DNA of 64,000 bases from Sequoia sempervirens. Lineage: Eukaryota > Streptophyta > Pinopsida > Cupressales > Cupressaceae. The notes under the pieces are model-generated. The model saw nothing but the letters and a program-made list of their open reading frames with translations, did no database searches and was not told the origin of the DNA. This document shows, piece by piece, positions 22,243 through 34,144 of the stretch. Made by a program: the position numbers and the translations under genes. The stretch is taken from the NCBI GenBank assembly GCA_007258455.2, contig VDFB02193867.1, positions 526,318,189 to 526,382,188 of the forward strand, in the 5' to 3' direction. How positions within the stretch are numbered: the stretch's first letter is position 1; the number at the start of each line of letters is the position of its first letter.

Positions 22243-23195
22243 CTTTGAAACCACCTCTTCTAGACCCTTGTCCATATCTCCTTCATCCTCTACCTCTTTG
22301 ATCACCACTATTTTGATCACGAGGGCAGTAGAAGTTCTCATTCCTTTGGCTTCGGTTGGTACCCACATCTTCACTTTTCTTTTCATCATCATTTCAGCTT
22401 CTTGAAGGTCTACCACTGCCCCTTTCACTTTGACCTCCTCGTCCTTTTTGCTTGCCATTAAATCTTTTGTTCAGTTGCTCTTCCACCTTCAGAGAAAACT
22501 GATATACATCCTTAATGGTGGTCATTCGATGACAACTCCCACGAATGTTGGTCATAACCCACATTAAGATATTAGGGCTACCTTCTCCTTATTGGCCTCA
22601 TGTGGCCCAATTCGATAATTATCTTGGTGTATTATATTCTTTCTGAATCTGCTTCTACTGTTTCAATATGCAATTTCACCATGGATCTAACTTGCAGTCC
22701 GGGTATGAGGCTACATGTGGTTCCTCATCCATCTACAGTGATATTTCCACTTTTCCTCTTCTATTTTCTGTGGACCTCTTTCCACCAATCTCGGCATGGC
22801 CCTTCAGCTTCATTTTACAACGATCACGGGTCCTCTATTTCATCATACTCAAAATATTCTTCTAGCTCATTGATCCAGTCGATCAACTCTTCCGGGTTCA
22901 TACTTCTAAAATAACTGGGGACTTCTAATCTAGGTCTTTTCTCGATCTTTGAAATGGCCCTTATTAGCCACATTTGGTCTTGATCAATTTCTTCTTCTTC
23001 CTCTTCAACATTTGAACCTTCTTCCTCTCCTTCACCCTCACTTTCCTCCCTCAAGTTTAACCCTCTTCTCAACTGCTCTTGTAATGCATCAATCTATCTC
23101 TGGAGGGCTACCAGTGCATCTCTTCCACCAGCATTTCTGCCACCTTGACCACCTCTAGCACCACCATGCCTACCAGGCATCACTCTTGGAGGCAT
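22243..23195 (-). pseudogene. Gag of the chromovirus, broken
   Basis: ATG at 23195 begins MPPRVMPGRHGGARGGQGGR, then an early stop. An acidic stretch with EEEE follows, then IEKRPRLEVPSYFRSMNPEE and LIDWINELEEYFEYDEIED, the typical start of the Ty3/gypsy Gag capsid domain. After 22824 the frame shifts and carries further stops. The basic region before the zinc knuckle is Gly/Arg-rich. Start chosen as the first ATG near the primer site with an open frame. Confidence 0.75.
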
Positions 23196-23275
23196 CTTTC
23201 TTGACCTCAACCCACAACTACGGTCCTGGTGCAAACTGCCCCATGATCAGTGATTTTTCCATATGCTCAAGAAAA

Positions 23276-23290
23276 CCCACTCTGATACCA
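23276..23290 (-). other. Primer binding site (initiator Met tRNA)
   Basis: On the minus strand TGGTATCAGAGTGGG starts two bases after the 5' LTR. TGGTATCAGAG is the standard complement of the initiator methionine tRNA 3' end in plant LTR retrotransposons. Confidence 0.9.
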
Positions 23291-23292
23291 CT

Positions 23293-24001
23293 TGATGAGG
23301 GCACAACCCAAAACTTAGAAAATAACCCACAAACAAGAGAATAGTTTATTATTCAGAAAATGGAGCTTCTTACATGTAGAGGATCTCAAATCTCCAAGTT
23401 CTATAACACATGCAAGTTACAGAAAGCTATAGAATAACCCTTTCGCAATATGCGAGCTTGTCCCCAAAAAATTACCCAAAAATTAGAAACTCACCTATAA
23501 ATAGAGCTCCTCTTTAGTTTGGAGCCAAAACAACATTCAAATTTGAGTTCAGGCAGTTTGGCGCCGAAAATTTACAACATGGAGTTCAAATTTCAAAAGA
23601 GCATTTGCAATTGTATCTTCTAGAAAGTGCGCCAACTTCCCGGGGCCATAACTTTTGATCTGGGACTCTGATTCGCGAACCGTTTGAACCATTGGAAAGG
23701 TCACGAAGTCAACAACGGGCTCAAAATTTTCTACACTGATTTCAGCAAGTTTTTGGGGCTGATCCGGGAACTCTAAGTGCCTCAAATCTAACTCAGAAGA
23801 TTTTTAGGTGTAAATATGAGAAACTAAAACTGTAATATCTTTCCACCTAGGAATAAAAAATAAAAACCATAAATTGGGAATTTCATTATGATGAAAAGGG
23901 TATCCAAAAATGTAAAAACATCTAAAAATTGAGAAACTTGAAATTTAACTATTTTTGGGTGATGCAAGATTTCCCTTACACCACTGGATGCTCCTGCATC
24001 A
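23293..24001 (-). repeat. 5' LTR of the chromovirus
   Basis: 709 bp, plus-strand ends TGATGAGGG...CTGCATCA, followed by AATTT at 24002-24006. Next to the primer site, so this is the 5' LTR in element orientation. Confidence 0.92.
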
Positions 24002-24006
24002 AATTT
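24002..24006. repeat. Target-site duplication AATTT (right)
   Basis: Identical to 17941-17945, bracketing the chromovirus. Confidence 0.9.
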
Positions 24007-24156
24007 GTCCCTTCGGTTGTCCACAAATGCTTAAATTTTCCATTTGATAATGAAATATTCATTGTTCACCATAGCATCTTTAACCCCTTATCTTCCAAAG
24101 GAAAATTTTCCTTAGAAGCCTTTTTTCCCAAATCAATGGATCCTATCAAGCAATGA
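24007..24156 (+). pseudogene. Protease-like region of the outer element, distal part
   Basis: Continues the coding sequence cut at 17945: VPSVVHKCLNFPFDNEIFIV, then FNPLSSKGKFSLEAFFPKSM and DPIKQ before a stop. This is the segment that follows the protease in the related plus-strand elements. It shows that the chromovirus landed inside a formerly continuous ORF. Confidence 0.6.
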
Positions 24157-24224
24157 GAAGACTTCTTTTCATATCTCATCAAAAATTCAAAGCAAATAAA
24201 ATAGCAGAATTATCCCTCTAAAAC

Positions 24225-24950
24225 ATGTCCCTCTCTACTTCTGCACCTCTGATCCTTGATGCAACCATGCTTGAAACTAAACAAGAACCAAACAACCAAG
24301 ACCAACCAAAAATAAAAACTTCACCTACATCATCCAAAAGACCACAAGATAATGAAAGAAACCCTATCACACCTCCTAGAATAAAACAAGTTTTCAAAGT
24401 AAAAGAGAAAGTGCATGAACAACCTCCTATGGTTCCTTCCCCCCCCCTTAGGGAAGAAAATAAAACTATGGTTGATCAACCCATTCCTACACAAACACAT
24501 CTTGAAAAAAAACCAAAAGAAATAGAGGTGCTCAAGAGCGTAGACATAGATGGTGTGCCCTTGCTCATAAATTACATGAACCTAATAATGAAATTCAAAA
24601 TATAAACTTGACTAAAGCAATGCATGATGACCCTCCTACCCAACCAAAACTAAACAACCCAATAGAAAAATCACAAGAGTTAAACTCTTCAATGGAAATT
24701 ATCATTTGTCCTCTTGTTGTGATTAATATGGATGACAATGACAAGACCGTTAAAATTGATGAAAAGGTGCATAATGAATTGAACACATTATTTTCCTCTT
24801 CCATGAGCTTAAATGACAAATCTCCTATCAAGAGTGTTGAACCTAGTGCTTCTCCTAGTTCAAATCTTACTCTTGTCCCTTTGGCTAGTTTCCCCCCTTT
24901 GGTATACAATGAACATGATTGGGAGGAAGATGACTTGATCGAAGGTTGAC
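24225..24950 (+). CDS. Acidic tail ORF of the gag-protease element, frame-shifted
   Basis: ATG at 24225 opens 126 codons rich in Lys, Pro, Thr and Glu that stop at 24603. A second frame from 24608 continues for 113 codons (CPLVVINMDDNDKTVKIDEK; ending WEEDDLIEG). The two look like one ORF separated by a frameshift at about 24603. No known domain. A similar place in the second gag-protease element (45800-46600) is also low-complexity. After it there is no polymerase. Confidence 0.45.
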
Positions 24951-24951
24951 T

Positions 24952-26459
24952 TGCATTTTCCTTACTAGTATTTTTCATGTTCCTTTCCTTTTTCATTTTC
25001 TTTTGTGTGATTGCATCTGCATAATGTGATCCCTCATGATGTTTTGTTTGATGTTCTCTCTTTGAGACATTCCTCTATTTATACCTTCATTCTTCTCTAT
25101 GTCATGCATTGCTTTCACTTTTCATCTTTATCATTTTATTGTGTTTTCCTTTTATGGATGACACAAGGCATTGATACATTCATGTCTCCTTAATGTTGAC
25201 CCAAAAGCTTTTCATTTTTCTTTTTCCAAGTTTCTTTGTCATTTGTCTTGTATTCTCCCTTTGGAGATGAAACAAGGTGTCAAGGCACCCTATGTCTCTT
25301 CCATGTTTACCCAAAAAAAAATTATTTGTTTTCACTCTCTTTGTGTCATTCTTCTAGTTCTATGTGTATTTAGGGGATGAGGACAAATCCAAGATCTTTA
25401 AAAAAAATTGTAGCAAATAACATAATGACCCTGAATCCATATATCTCTTATGTGTTTGGCGTTTGCACTTTGGGGGAAACCCTTTTTCTTTCATTTTGAT
25501 CTTACATGACATAGCTCTACTTGGAAACATATGACTTGGCATAGGGATTTCCAAGTTGACTCTCATATCTTCTTTATTGTTAGCATTTATCACTCTGTAG
25601 ATGGCATTGGGTATTATGTCCTTCATAAGTGTGATCTATCTTAGTATATTAGATTCCTCCTAGTGGCTTGATGCGACACATTGCATCCCCTAAGTTGTGA
25701 ATCTTCTATTCTTTGATCAATTCTCTCTTGGAGAAATTAGGAACAATGTTCCCTAAGTTAAAGACCTCATACAAACTAAGCAAGACTCCTTTGAACATTC
25801 TTTGCATGTTGAATTTTGCATTTATTATAAGGCCGCCTTGCATAACAGAACTTTCATGCCTATGGAACCATCGTGTTTGTTCATGACCTCCAAGCATACG
25901 AAGTTTTGCTTGCCTCATAAAGCTCAAAAGTCATTTTATTTTGTGACACATTATTAAATGTATCAAGAGGTATAAATTTGGTATGGTTGAGGGGGAATTG
26001 CATTCTGAGGCATGAATTTCACCATAGCCGCCCATCTGTGTGTGAGTGCATACTAGCCATGAGTGTATGTTTCTCACCTTTTAGGCCTTCTCACCCAGTG
26101 GACAGCCATGCATTATGTTGCCTCATAATGAGTATGTGTTTTCCAAACAAACAACCTAGATTTGATCCACATCATGTTAGAAAAATGGTCAAAGCTTGAT
26201 CCGATTCTTTCTTTCCTTTTCCTTTTCTCTCTTTCATCTTTGGCATTGTGTGCTTGTGTCTTGTTTTTTTTCTTGATATTATTTTCATTTGTGTTCCTTT
26301 GTTCCTATGTTGGTTTATCATGGGATCCTAATCCTTGGGGCTTGATCACCCCTCTTGATCATTGTCTTCCCATCTTGCTATAATTGGTTCATTAGAACCC
26401 CTCTTGATGCACATTGGTCTACTTTAGTGTGAGTTTGAAGAAGGCTCATCCTCTCACTA
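24952..26459. other. Internal non-coding region of the gag-protease element
   Basis: No significant ORF. Parts resemble 46840-46900 and 48560-49520 in the second gag-protease element (for example the stretch around ACATATGACTTGGC and the GACAGCC/GGGGCTTGA words), showing that both belong to one family. Confidence 0.55.
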
Positions 26460-26473
26460 AAGTGGGGGCTAAA
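26460..26473 (+). promoter_or_regulatory. Polypurine tract
   Basis: AAGTGGGGGCTAAA directly before the 3' LTR start TGTGGTCA at 26474. The same GTGGGGGCTAAA sequence precedes the LTR at 49527. Confidence 0.75.
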
Positions 26474-28290
26474 TGTGGTCAATGAAAAAGTAACCCTTCT
26501 ACTTTTTTTGACTCGTTTGGGCCCTCCATGTGATTTTGGCTTAATATTGCCTTGATTTAATGTTGTAATTTGGAAAACACATTCACATTAGGTCTTGGGC
26601 CCTTGTGAACGAAAATGATTCAAATGGTACCTTAAGTGTTTTCAAGTGTTGTAAAATACTTTCACACTTTTCTAGGGTCTTGTTAATTACATAACCTCTT
26701 TCCATCATTTACCAAGCCTTTTTTTAAAGTGTTGTAACACACTTTGACACTTTCCTAGGTTTTTCATTAATAATTGGGCTTTCTTATGCTTTGATTGGCC
26801 CCATTTTACATCCATAGGCCTTATTTATTTGTATTTTTGAGAATAATCTTGACAAATATCATTTAAAGCATTAAAATCCTTAAATTCACCTTAAGTTACT
26901 AAGGTGGGACTCATTCACCATTATGGTAAAATGAGTCCCCTTAGTTGGGACCCATTTTCCTAGGGTGGAAATTGAGTCCCCTTTAACTCAAAATTCAAAT
27001 TTAATTTAAAATTATGGAGTGTTTTTATTCTCCAAGACCTAATTTTAAAGTTGGATTTTTATAGTGTTGTAATTTTGAGAATTATTTCATTATTGAGTAT
27101 AAATACAAGCTTCTTTCTCTCTTTTTCATAACTAGAAAGTTTGATCAAGCATTCAATAGTTCACAAGATCATTTGAGCATTCATAACAGCATTCAAGGTA
27201 TTTCAAGGGTAGATTATCAATATTTTAAGAAAATTCTTCAAGTTTCATTCATAATGTCAAAGATTGTTTGCATCATGTTATTTTAGAGCTAACATTTGTG
27301 ATGTAGGATTGTGTGATTAAAGCAAGCATTACATTCAAGATCTATCAATATCAAGCTAGAATTCAAGTCCACATCCATTGGAGCCAATACTTATTTGTTT
27401 GAAGTTACTTATTGTAAGGGTTTGTTGAGTTGCAATATCATTATTTTTTCATTCATCATTCTACATTCTATTTCATTTCATTTTAAGGGTTTAATAACCA
27501 ACAAGGGGTTTGACCAAGGAAAACCCCTATTGACTAACCCCACAAAATTTTTCCCTATCTTTGTATGTGATCTGCAAGTCTAGGTTGCAAATTTATCAAA
27601 AATAAATATTGGAAAAGTTTTCATAAAGTTTTCAAATGAAGTTAAAGTTGAGAAAGTCCTAGGAGAATCTTGGAGAAGGTCTACATGCTGAATTTTGTAG
27701 TTTCAGACTCAAATCTAAATCAGGAGGATAAAAGCAGACTAAGGGCTATAGTTTCCTATTTTGAATTTAAAAAAATCTAGAGGTGGATTGATTCACCACT
27801 ATTGGAAAATTATTCCCACTACCCAGGCCTAAACAAGCTTTTTATAGATCTAAGTACCCTTTTGGTTGAAACCTGTTCTAACACAGTTTTCTTGAAACTA
27901 GACTAATTCATCTAGACTAGAATATGAGTTCTAGTTGGCTTCAATATCAGATTTTTTAGGATTCTAGAGCTCCATTCTACCTTCTTCAATTTCCCAGTTG
28001 CACATTTCTAGTTTCATAGTTTTCTGCTATATTCTACTTGCATTTCTAAGTCTTTTTGCATATCACACTGTGTTTTGAAACATTTTTGTATTTTCCAAGT
28101 TTACACTTGGTGGTGAACCCCTTTCTTGTCTCAATTGTCTCCAAGGATATATTATAGCCATATCTCTCACATCCTTCATCAGGTTGAGATCTCTAAGGTA
28201 TTCTTGAATGTGAATGCTGTGAAATTGGATCCCTCTCATTGTATCAATTTTGTAGACAAGGAAGTGAAGAATCCATTTCTGGTGTCCACA
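26474..28290 (+). repeat. 3' LTR of the gag-protease element
   Basis: 1817 bp with inverted ends TGTGG...CCACA. Matches the 5' LTR from about 26658 onward. Contains GAGTATAAATACAAGC (TATA-like) at about 27094. Confidence 0.85.
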
Positions 28291-28984
28291 TGACATAAAT
28301 TTTTTTATAGAATGGGATAAAATTCTAATTTTTAAAGCAAATATTTTTCACACCAATATCTAGTGCATGGATATTTTTTCATATTTTTTCATTAAATATA
28401 TATGTTTTAATTAATTTTACAAGTCAAAGTAATTATAATTTGGACAGAGGTGTACTTTGTACCTCATAACTTCTTTTTATGCATTTGAATTAACTTTTTT
28501 TTGTTGTTGGAATAAGGACATCAATACCTAGTGCAAATGTATTTTTTTAAATTTGTTTCTCTATTTTCCTATTTTTTCATATGTATGAAACAAATACATT
28601 AATGCTTACTGAAAAACCTACATTCAAAAGAAATAAAAATAAATATAATAATCAAATTAAATATATTTAAAATTATACATTTTTAAAAGCTTATAATAAG
28701 GGCTACATACTTACAAAACATAAATTTTAAAATAATTCATTAATCCCCCAAATGATAAATCAATAGTGGCTTTTTATTAGCATTTTGATAGGTGTAGAGG
28801 AGACTCCATTATTGGTATGCTTTAAAACTAGTGGGGTTCTATCCAAAGGGGTTTGATCTAAGGGGATCTGATAAAAAATTGTTTAATTAAATTCTTTTAA
28901 ATAGAACCTTTCAAGGCTTAAATAATTATACTTTCTAAAAATATGTGATTTTAGGAAAAAATTAGGATGTCCCAAAAAGTGTAA
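28291..28984. other. AT-rich spacer, nothing recognised
   Basis: No ORF, no terminal repeat and no tandem repeat noticed. AT-rich throughout. Confidence 0.5.
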
Positions 28985-29115
28985 CCCATTATTTTGGTAG
29001 AACCCTGTGATGGTGCATCTTTCCACCTCCTTAAAGGAAACTTATGTGTAATGTGGCACTAATGAGTATCTAGCTAGGGACATGTGATGTTGTGATTAGG
29101 AAGCTTCCCACAAGA
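28985..29115. repeat. Tandem duplication copy A, left part
   Basis: Shares CTTTCCAC...CACTAATG...CTAGCTA...GAAGCTTCCCA with 34145-34275. The copy is cut by the insertion at 29116 and resumes at 33635. Without the insertion the two copies are about 626 bp apart. Confidence 0.75.
29111..29115. repeat. Target-site duplication CAAGA (left)
   Basis: CAAGA before TGTCAGAG at 29116; the same five bases follow the other LTR at 33630-33634. Confidence 0.85.
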
Positions 29116-30519
29116 TGTCAGAGTCGATATTGGAGGACCTTATCAGACTGCCAATAATTTGTAGCCAACTCAAACCACACACTCACAAATTGAAAAAAAC
29201 ACAACAAAATGCGAGAAAAAATTGCTTCCTTTTATTACTGAAACATCAATACAACATTACATTTCATTGAATGGGGTTTTATTACATCATCTACAAATCT
29301 AGATTAGATTCACCTTAAACTCTCTCTAGTATAACCTCTCGTACGGTGGGATACCCTACAACTTTCTCTATTGGATTCTTTGCCAATGCTTTTTCTTCCT
29401 ACTGGCTACTCGACCACCTTCTCTACTGGCTAACTCCTCTACCCTTCTCATTTGCTACCTCTTTATACTTTTATTTATCCTTTAGGTTAGTCGTGGCGTT
29501 CTACCTTCCTGTTGTTGTTGTATTTCCATGTAGTTACCTTACTATCTATAGATTCCATCACCAACCAATCAACATGTATTCCACAACAATGATGTGGAAT
29601 TCATCCATTCTTGATCTTCCATGTGTCATCTTGTCATTCATAATCTACCACCGTTGATTGACATACCAATCATGCTACCCACACTACCGAGTCTACCATT
29701 GTCCTATTGGCCAAACTCCAATTCCACTTCTATTGATACCATCATGTTACACTGATAAACACATCAATTTGATGTGGTTACACCCTATCACCATGTGATT
29801 TAACACAAGGATGTGAATTGTAAGACCATTCATCCATCCCCATTGGTTTTTACATGTCAGCGTTCACATTGGAGAATTATATTAGCCTATCAAGGAGACC
29901 CTAACTTGACTCCCACCAATACAAAGTGTCTCACTAATGACACCTTATGATCATTCCATTGTTCCCTTGGAAAGACCCTAATTTGAGTCCCACCAAAATC
30001 ATTCACTCTCACTGACCTTTGGCTTGTCCATGCCTTCACGTCAACTTTCCATCTCCATCTTCCCATCAGTCCCACCATGCTTGTTCTCTTTTTTAGTTCT
30101 TGCCACATGTCATATTTTCATTTTCCTCATGATTGCACGTCATTCCAATCCTACTAGGTCCCAAAAACATCCAACTTTCCATGGCTCTATTGTTGAAACT
30201 CACTTCCTCATCCCATCAATAATTCCAAGTCTCACCCATGACCATTCATTGACCCATCATTGGAACTCCCCCCACTGTCTCACCAATACCACTTACTCAC
30301 GTTGATGATCCCACAACACTTTGTCACCATTGGGGCATCACTAGGAAAATAGTTGATGTCGCACTGATACATCGACCTCTCAGAAATGAACTCCAATTGT
30401 TTCCAACCCATCATCCCATCATTGGAATAGGTAACAATCTCCTACCGATAAGCTATAGTTTTACTAATGGGGGAACTACATCAGCCAAGGAAGGGTAGGA
30501 GTAAGATTCTCCTACATCA
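29116..30519 (-). repeat. 3' LTR of the LARD-like element
   Basis: 1404 bp, aligns with 32195-33629 along its length with many substitutions and indels. Ends TGTCAG...CTACATCA. Confidence 0.85.
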
Positions 30520-30680
30520 TAATCCCTAGGTGATTAAATTTCATGTGCTCCTACACATGCCTCCTTAAGTTTTGACTTCTTCTACACTTTCCAATTATTT
30601 AGTGTACTTGACTCTACTCTATCATACTTGCACTATTGCCTTTTAACTTTCACTATCTGTGTTTGTTATCTTTTCTCTTT

Positions 30681-31481
30681 CTATACGTACCTTCTCCTTT
30701 TGATCTCTTTGAAAACTACAAATCCACACCATTCTTCATTACAATCTTCTACCTTTGTGGGAATTGACCCACTACAATTTATCCTCCTCCAAGAACAATT
30801 CTTCCATTGTTCATCCTTCTCTGTCTGATCCTTTTTCACAAGGATTTCTACAAACCTTACTGTCACTGTGCTTTCTCCACCATTATCCACCTTTATCAAC
30901 AAGTCCTCCCAAGAAAATTTTATCTCTACTTTCTTTGCTTCTTCAACCATATTCATAATACATTCCATATTCACCAATATTTCCCCCAAAAGACTCTCTG
31001 GAAACCTCTTTTCCTTCATTCCTTCATAAAGACATGACTCCAATGCAACTTCCTTTTTGGCCTTTCCTCTATTATCCTCTTGTATGGGGATTTCCTCTTC
31101 GATGCCACCAACTTGGAATCCTACTGTAATCTCTTTGTTTCTTGCAAACACAATATTACATAAAGGGTTATAAAAATCACAAGCCTTAGAAGACTCTTCA
31201 CCACCTTCTCTTGGTACAACATATTTCTTCTGCTTCATCAAATTTTCACTTTCAACATCCAAATAACTATGGATTATTCTCATCTATTCTCTACACAACC
31301 TTTCATATTTGTACTCATCAATCCCATCATCAAACTTGGAACCATTTTCATTTATATCTTCTATATTTGTGTGGGTTTCCACCACTTTATTTTCCTCCCA
31401 TGCCCTTTCCATTAGAGGGTTATAAACCCTTTCATTCTTAGTTGTCAACAATTTATCAATCCTCATTTCCTCTATCAACAA
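30681..31481 (-). CDS. Acidic ORF of the LARD-like element, one stop codon
   Basis: A single frame from 31481 to 30681, broken by a TAG at 31284-31286. The downstream 200 codons start at ATG 31283 (MRIIHSYLDVESENLMKQKK). The protein is Glu/Lys-rich with EEEIPIQEDNRGKAKKEVAL and a basic Trp/Cys-containing C-terminus (WKNCSWRRINC; CNEEWCGFVVFKEIKRRRYV). Further open stretches in the minus strand reach to about 31850. I recognise no family. A long ORF without retroviral domains inside a LARD could be a captured host fragment or an accessory protein. Confidence 0.5.
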
Positions 31482-32180
31482 AGTGACATCCTCTTCTTCA
31501 CCAATTGGCTCATCAAATTTATGATTCTTCTAATTCATCACCAAATATTTGTGCATACCTACACTCACATATTCAGACATATCATTACAGAAAAAATCAA
31601 GAGACCAAGTCATCTCCTCAAGTGACTCCTCTCTCAAAAATTTCTCTTCCTTCCTCACTTCTTCTTCGAGTGCACCTTGCTGCACTTCCTTTGCATCTTT
31701 CTTTTTGAATCCCTCTTCAAGGGAACCTATTATTTCTTATACTTTCTTCAATTCTTCAATGATATTCTTTTTGCTCATCTTCTCCCAATACTCTTCCTAG
31801 AATGGTATTATCATTGTTCTCTTCATGACCCTTCATGTCCTCTTACCTAAATACATCTTCAAGAACTTGTAAGTCCTACAATTACAAGTACGCCTTACAA
31901 AAATTTCACACTTTATTCCAAGCTTATGTGTCTCCTCTACCCTCTATAGTCATAGGTTCTTTCTTACAACAAATCTCTCTAGGGTTCAAGTCCTCTACAG
32001 TTATAGGTCTCCTCTCACCTGCAACAAAATTCTTCTAGAACTCAAAACCACTACAATTACATAATCCTCTTCTACAACAAACTCTCTCTAGGGTTTCTTT
32101 TTGAGAAAATAAAAAACATTCTCTCATGAATATCTTTCACAAATTCACTTCCATGCTAGTGAAACTTGCTTTGGTAACCT

Positions 32181-32192
32181 ACTCTGATACCA
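32181..32192 (-). other. Primer binding site (initiator Met tRNA) of the LARD-like element
   Basis: TGGTATCAGAGT on the minus strand, two bases from the 5' LTR edge at 32195. Same site and spacing as in the chromovirus. Confidence 0.88.
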
Positions 32193-32194
32193 CT

Positions 32195-33629
32195 TGATGC
32201 AGTTAAGATTGGAGGACCTTATCAAGCCGTCACAATCTCATAGCCAACTCAAACCACACACTCACAAATTGACACAACACAACAAAATGTGTGAAAAAAT
32301 AGCTTCCTTTTATTATTGGAATTCCAATACAACATTACATGCCATCAAATGGGCTTTTATTACATCATGTGCAAATTTGGATCAGATTCGCCTTATATTC
32401 TCTCTAGTCTAACCTCTCATATGGTGGGCTACCCCGCCACCTTATTTGTTGGCTTCTCTACTAGTGTCTCTCTTTTTCTCTTTGTTCTTCTAGTGACTTT
32501 TCTTCCTACTAGCTACTCAGTGACCTTCTTTGCTGGTTAGCTCTTCTATCCTTCTCATTCATTGCCTCTTTATACTTTTGTTTATTCTTTAGGTTAGCTG
32601 TTTCATTCTACCTTCCTATTGTCCTTGTACCAGCATGTATTTTTACCTCACAGTCTATAGCTTCCATCATCAACCAATAAACATGTATTCCATAGCAAAC
32701 ATGTGGAATTCATTCATTCTTAATTTTCCAAGTGTCATCCTAACATTCATCATCTACCATTGTTGACTGGCATACCAATTGTGTTGCCCATGTGATCAAG
32801 TCTACCATTGTCCTATTGGCCAAACCCTAGTTGTGCTTCTATTGATGCCATCATGTTACATCAATGAACACATCATTTTGATGTGGTTCCACCATGTTTC
32901 CATGTGATTCACAACAAGGATGTGAATCGTAAGACCATTCATCCATCCCTATTGGTTCGTACACATCACAGTTCACATCAGAGAATTCTATCGGCCTATT
33001 AAGGAGACCATAACTTGACCCACATTGATACACAAGCATCCCCTCAATGACACCTTATGCTCAATTCAAAAATCCATCAAAGAGAACCTAATTTTAGTAC
33101 CATCAAAATCATTCTCTCACCAATATTTGACTTTTCCATGTCATCACGTCAGTTTTCCATATTTGTCTTCCCATCAGTCCCACCATGGTTATCCTCATTT
33201 TTAGTTCCTACCACATGTTGTATCTTTATTTTCCTCATGAGTGCATGTCATTACAATCCTATTAGGTCCCACAACCATCCAACCTTCCATTGTTCTATTA
33301 TTGGGACCTTTTCCCTCATCCCACTAATAATCCCAATTCTTGCCAATGACCATTCATCGGCCTGACACTAGATCTCTATCCACTATCTCACTGATACCAC
33401 CTACTCATGCCGATGATCCTATAACACTTTATCACCATTAGGCCATCACTTGGAAAAAGGTTGATGTCTCATCAATATATCAAACTCTCGTCAATGAACT
33501 CCAATTACTACCAACTCATCGTCCCATTGTTGGAGTTCATGTAACAATCTCCTTCCTATAAACTACAGTTCTATCGATGAGGGAACAACATCGACCAAGG
33601 AGAGGTAGGAGTACGATTCTCCTGCATCA
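32195..33629 (-). repeat. 5' LTR of the LARD-like element
   Basis: 1435 bp; plus-strand ends TGATGCAGTT...CTGCATCA, then CAAGA. Partner of 29116-30519. Confidence 0.88.
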
Positions 33630-33634
33630 CAAGA

Positions 33635-33990
33635 TGGGCTAATAACACATTTTTCCACTACCTTTACCTTCAAGACATTCTTGAAGTTGTGTGGGTATGA
33701 CATGTGACCCAAAGTGACCATAATGGGTAATGTTTTGTTCATCAACACAACTAAAGTGGGGACTCAACAATACATCAGTCCTCAAGATGCTTATTAGAAA
33801 CTCAGGCATATAGTTGATCTTTTGTGCTTCTCTTACAAGAATGCAACATAGGACACGTGATATTTCATGTTGATAGTATGGTCTAATTCATCTTTAATCT
33901 CAAAAGATAATCAACCAAGTTTCAGTAGTAGTGCTATGGAGAAAAAAATATCCTAAAATGTTGTGTGGCATGAATGGAATAGAAGCTCCA
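33635..33990. repeat. Tandem duplication copy A, right part
   Basis: Continues copy A after the insertion: ACCTTTACCTTCAAGACATT, GTGTG...TATGACATGTG, ATAATGGGTAATGTTT and CATGATATTTC-like words, each matched in order at 34300-34600. Confidence 0.75.
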
Positions 33991-34144
33991 AATATAAATT
34001 TTAGAATCACTCTTGAGGCCTTGCAGTGGTAGGCATGTGGTAGTATTAGGTAAGCATTAATCTAGCCTTCGTAAATGTATTGTGATATAGAGAGGAGTGA
34101 TGTAAACCTCCCCATTTTGCATCCTAACTACTAATGTTAGTGGC

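Larger units (their letters stand above)
17946..24001 (-). mobile_element. Complete Ty3/gypsy chromovirus, nested
   Basis: A 6.06-kb element in minus orientation with two about 700-bp LTRs, a perfect 5-bp target duplication (AATTT), a tRNA-iMet primer site beside the 5' LTR (right side), and in order gag with CCHC knuckle, protease, reverse transcriptase, RNase H, integrase and a chromodomain. The domain order plus chromodomain identifies a chromovirus. It interrupts the protease of the outer element and is therefore younger. In-frame stops occur in every gene, so this copy is not competent, but its structure is complete. Confidence 0.93.
12737..28290 (+). mobile_element. LTR retrotransposon with gag-protease but no pol, host of two insertions
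   Basis: The 5' LTR (12737-14349, left-truncated) and 3' LTR (26474-28290) are similar along their length and share the end TGTCCACA. Between them are a gag-like region, a zinc knuckle, an aspartic-protease-like region and an acidic tail ORF, then non-coding DNA to a purine tract. After removing a 0.8-kb TIR element and a 6.06-kb chromovirus the internal part is only about 5.3 kb. I see no RT, RNase H or integrase belonging to it. This fits a non-autonomous gag-only LTR element (TR-GAG-like), to be mobilised by polymerase from another element. Confidence 0.75.
29116..33629 (-). mobile_element. 4.5-kb non-autonomous LTR element (LARD-like)
   Basis: Two about 1.4-kb LTRs (29116-30519 and 32195-33629), perfect CAAGA target duplication, tRNA-iMet primer site inside the right LTR, so minus orientation. 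The 1.7-kb interior has an acidic ORF but no gag, protease, RT or integrase. The LTR begins TGATGCAGGAG on the minus strand, as does the chromovirus LTR at 24001, and both use the same primer site. It would depend on proteins from an autonomous element. Confidence 0.88.
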
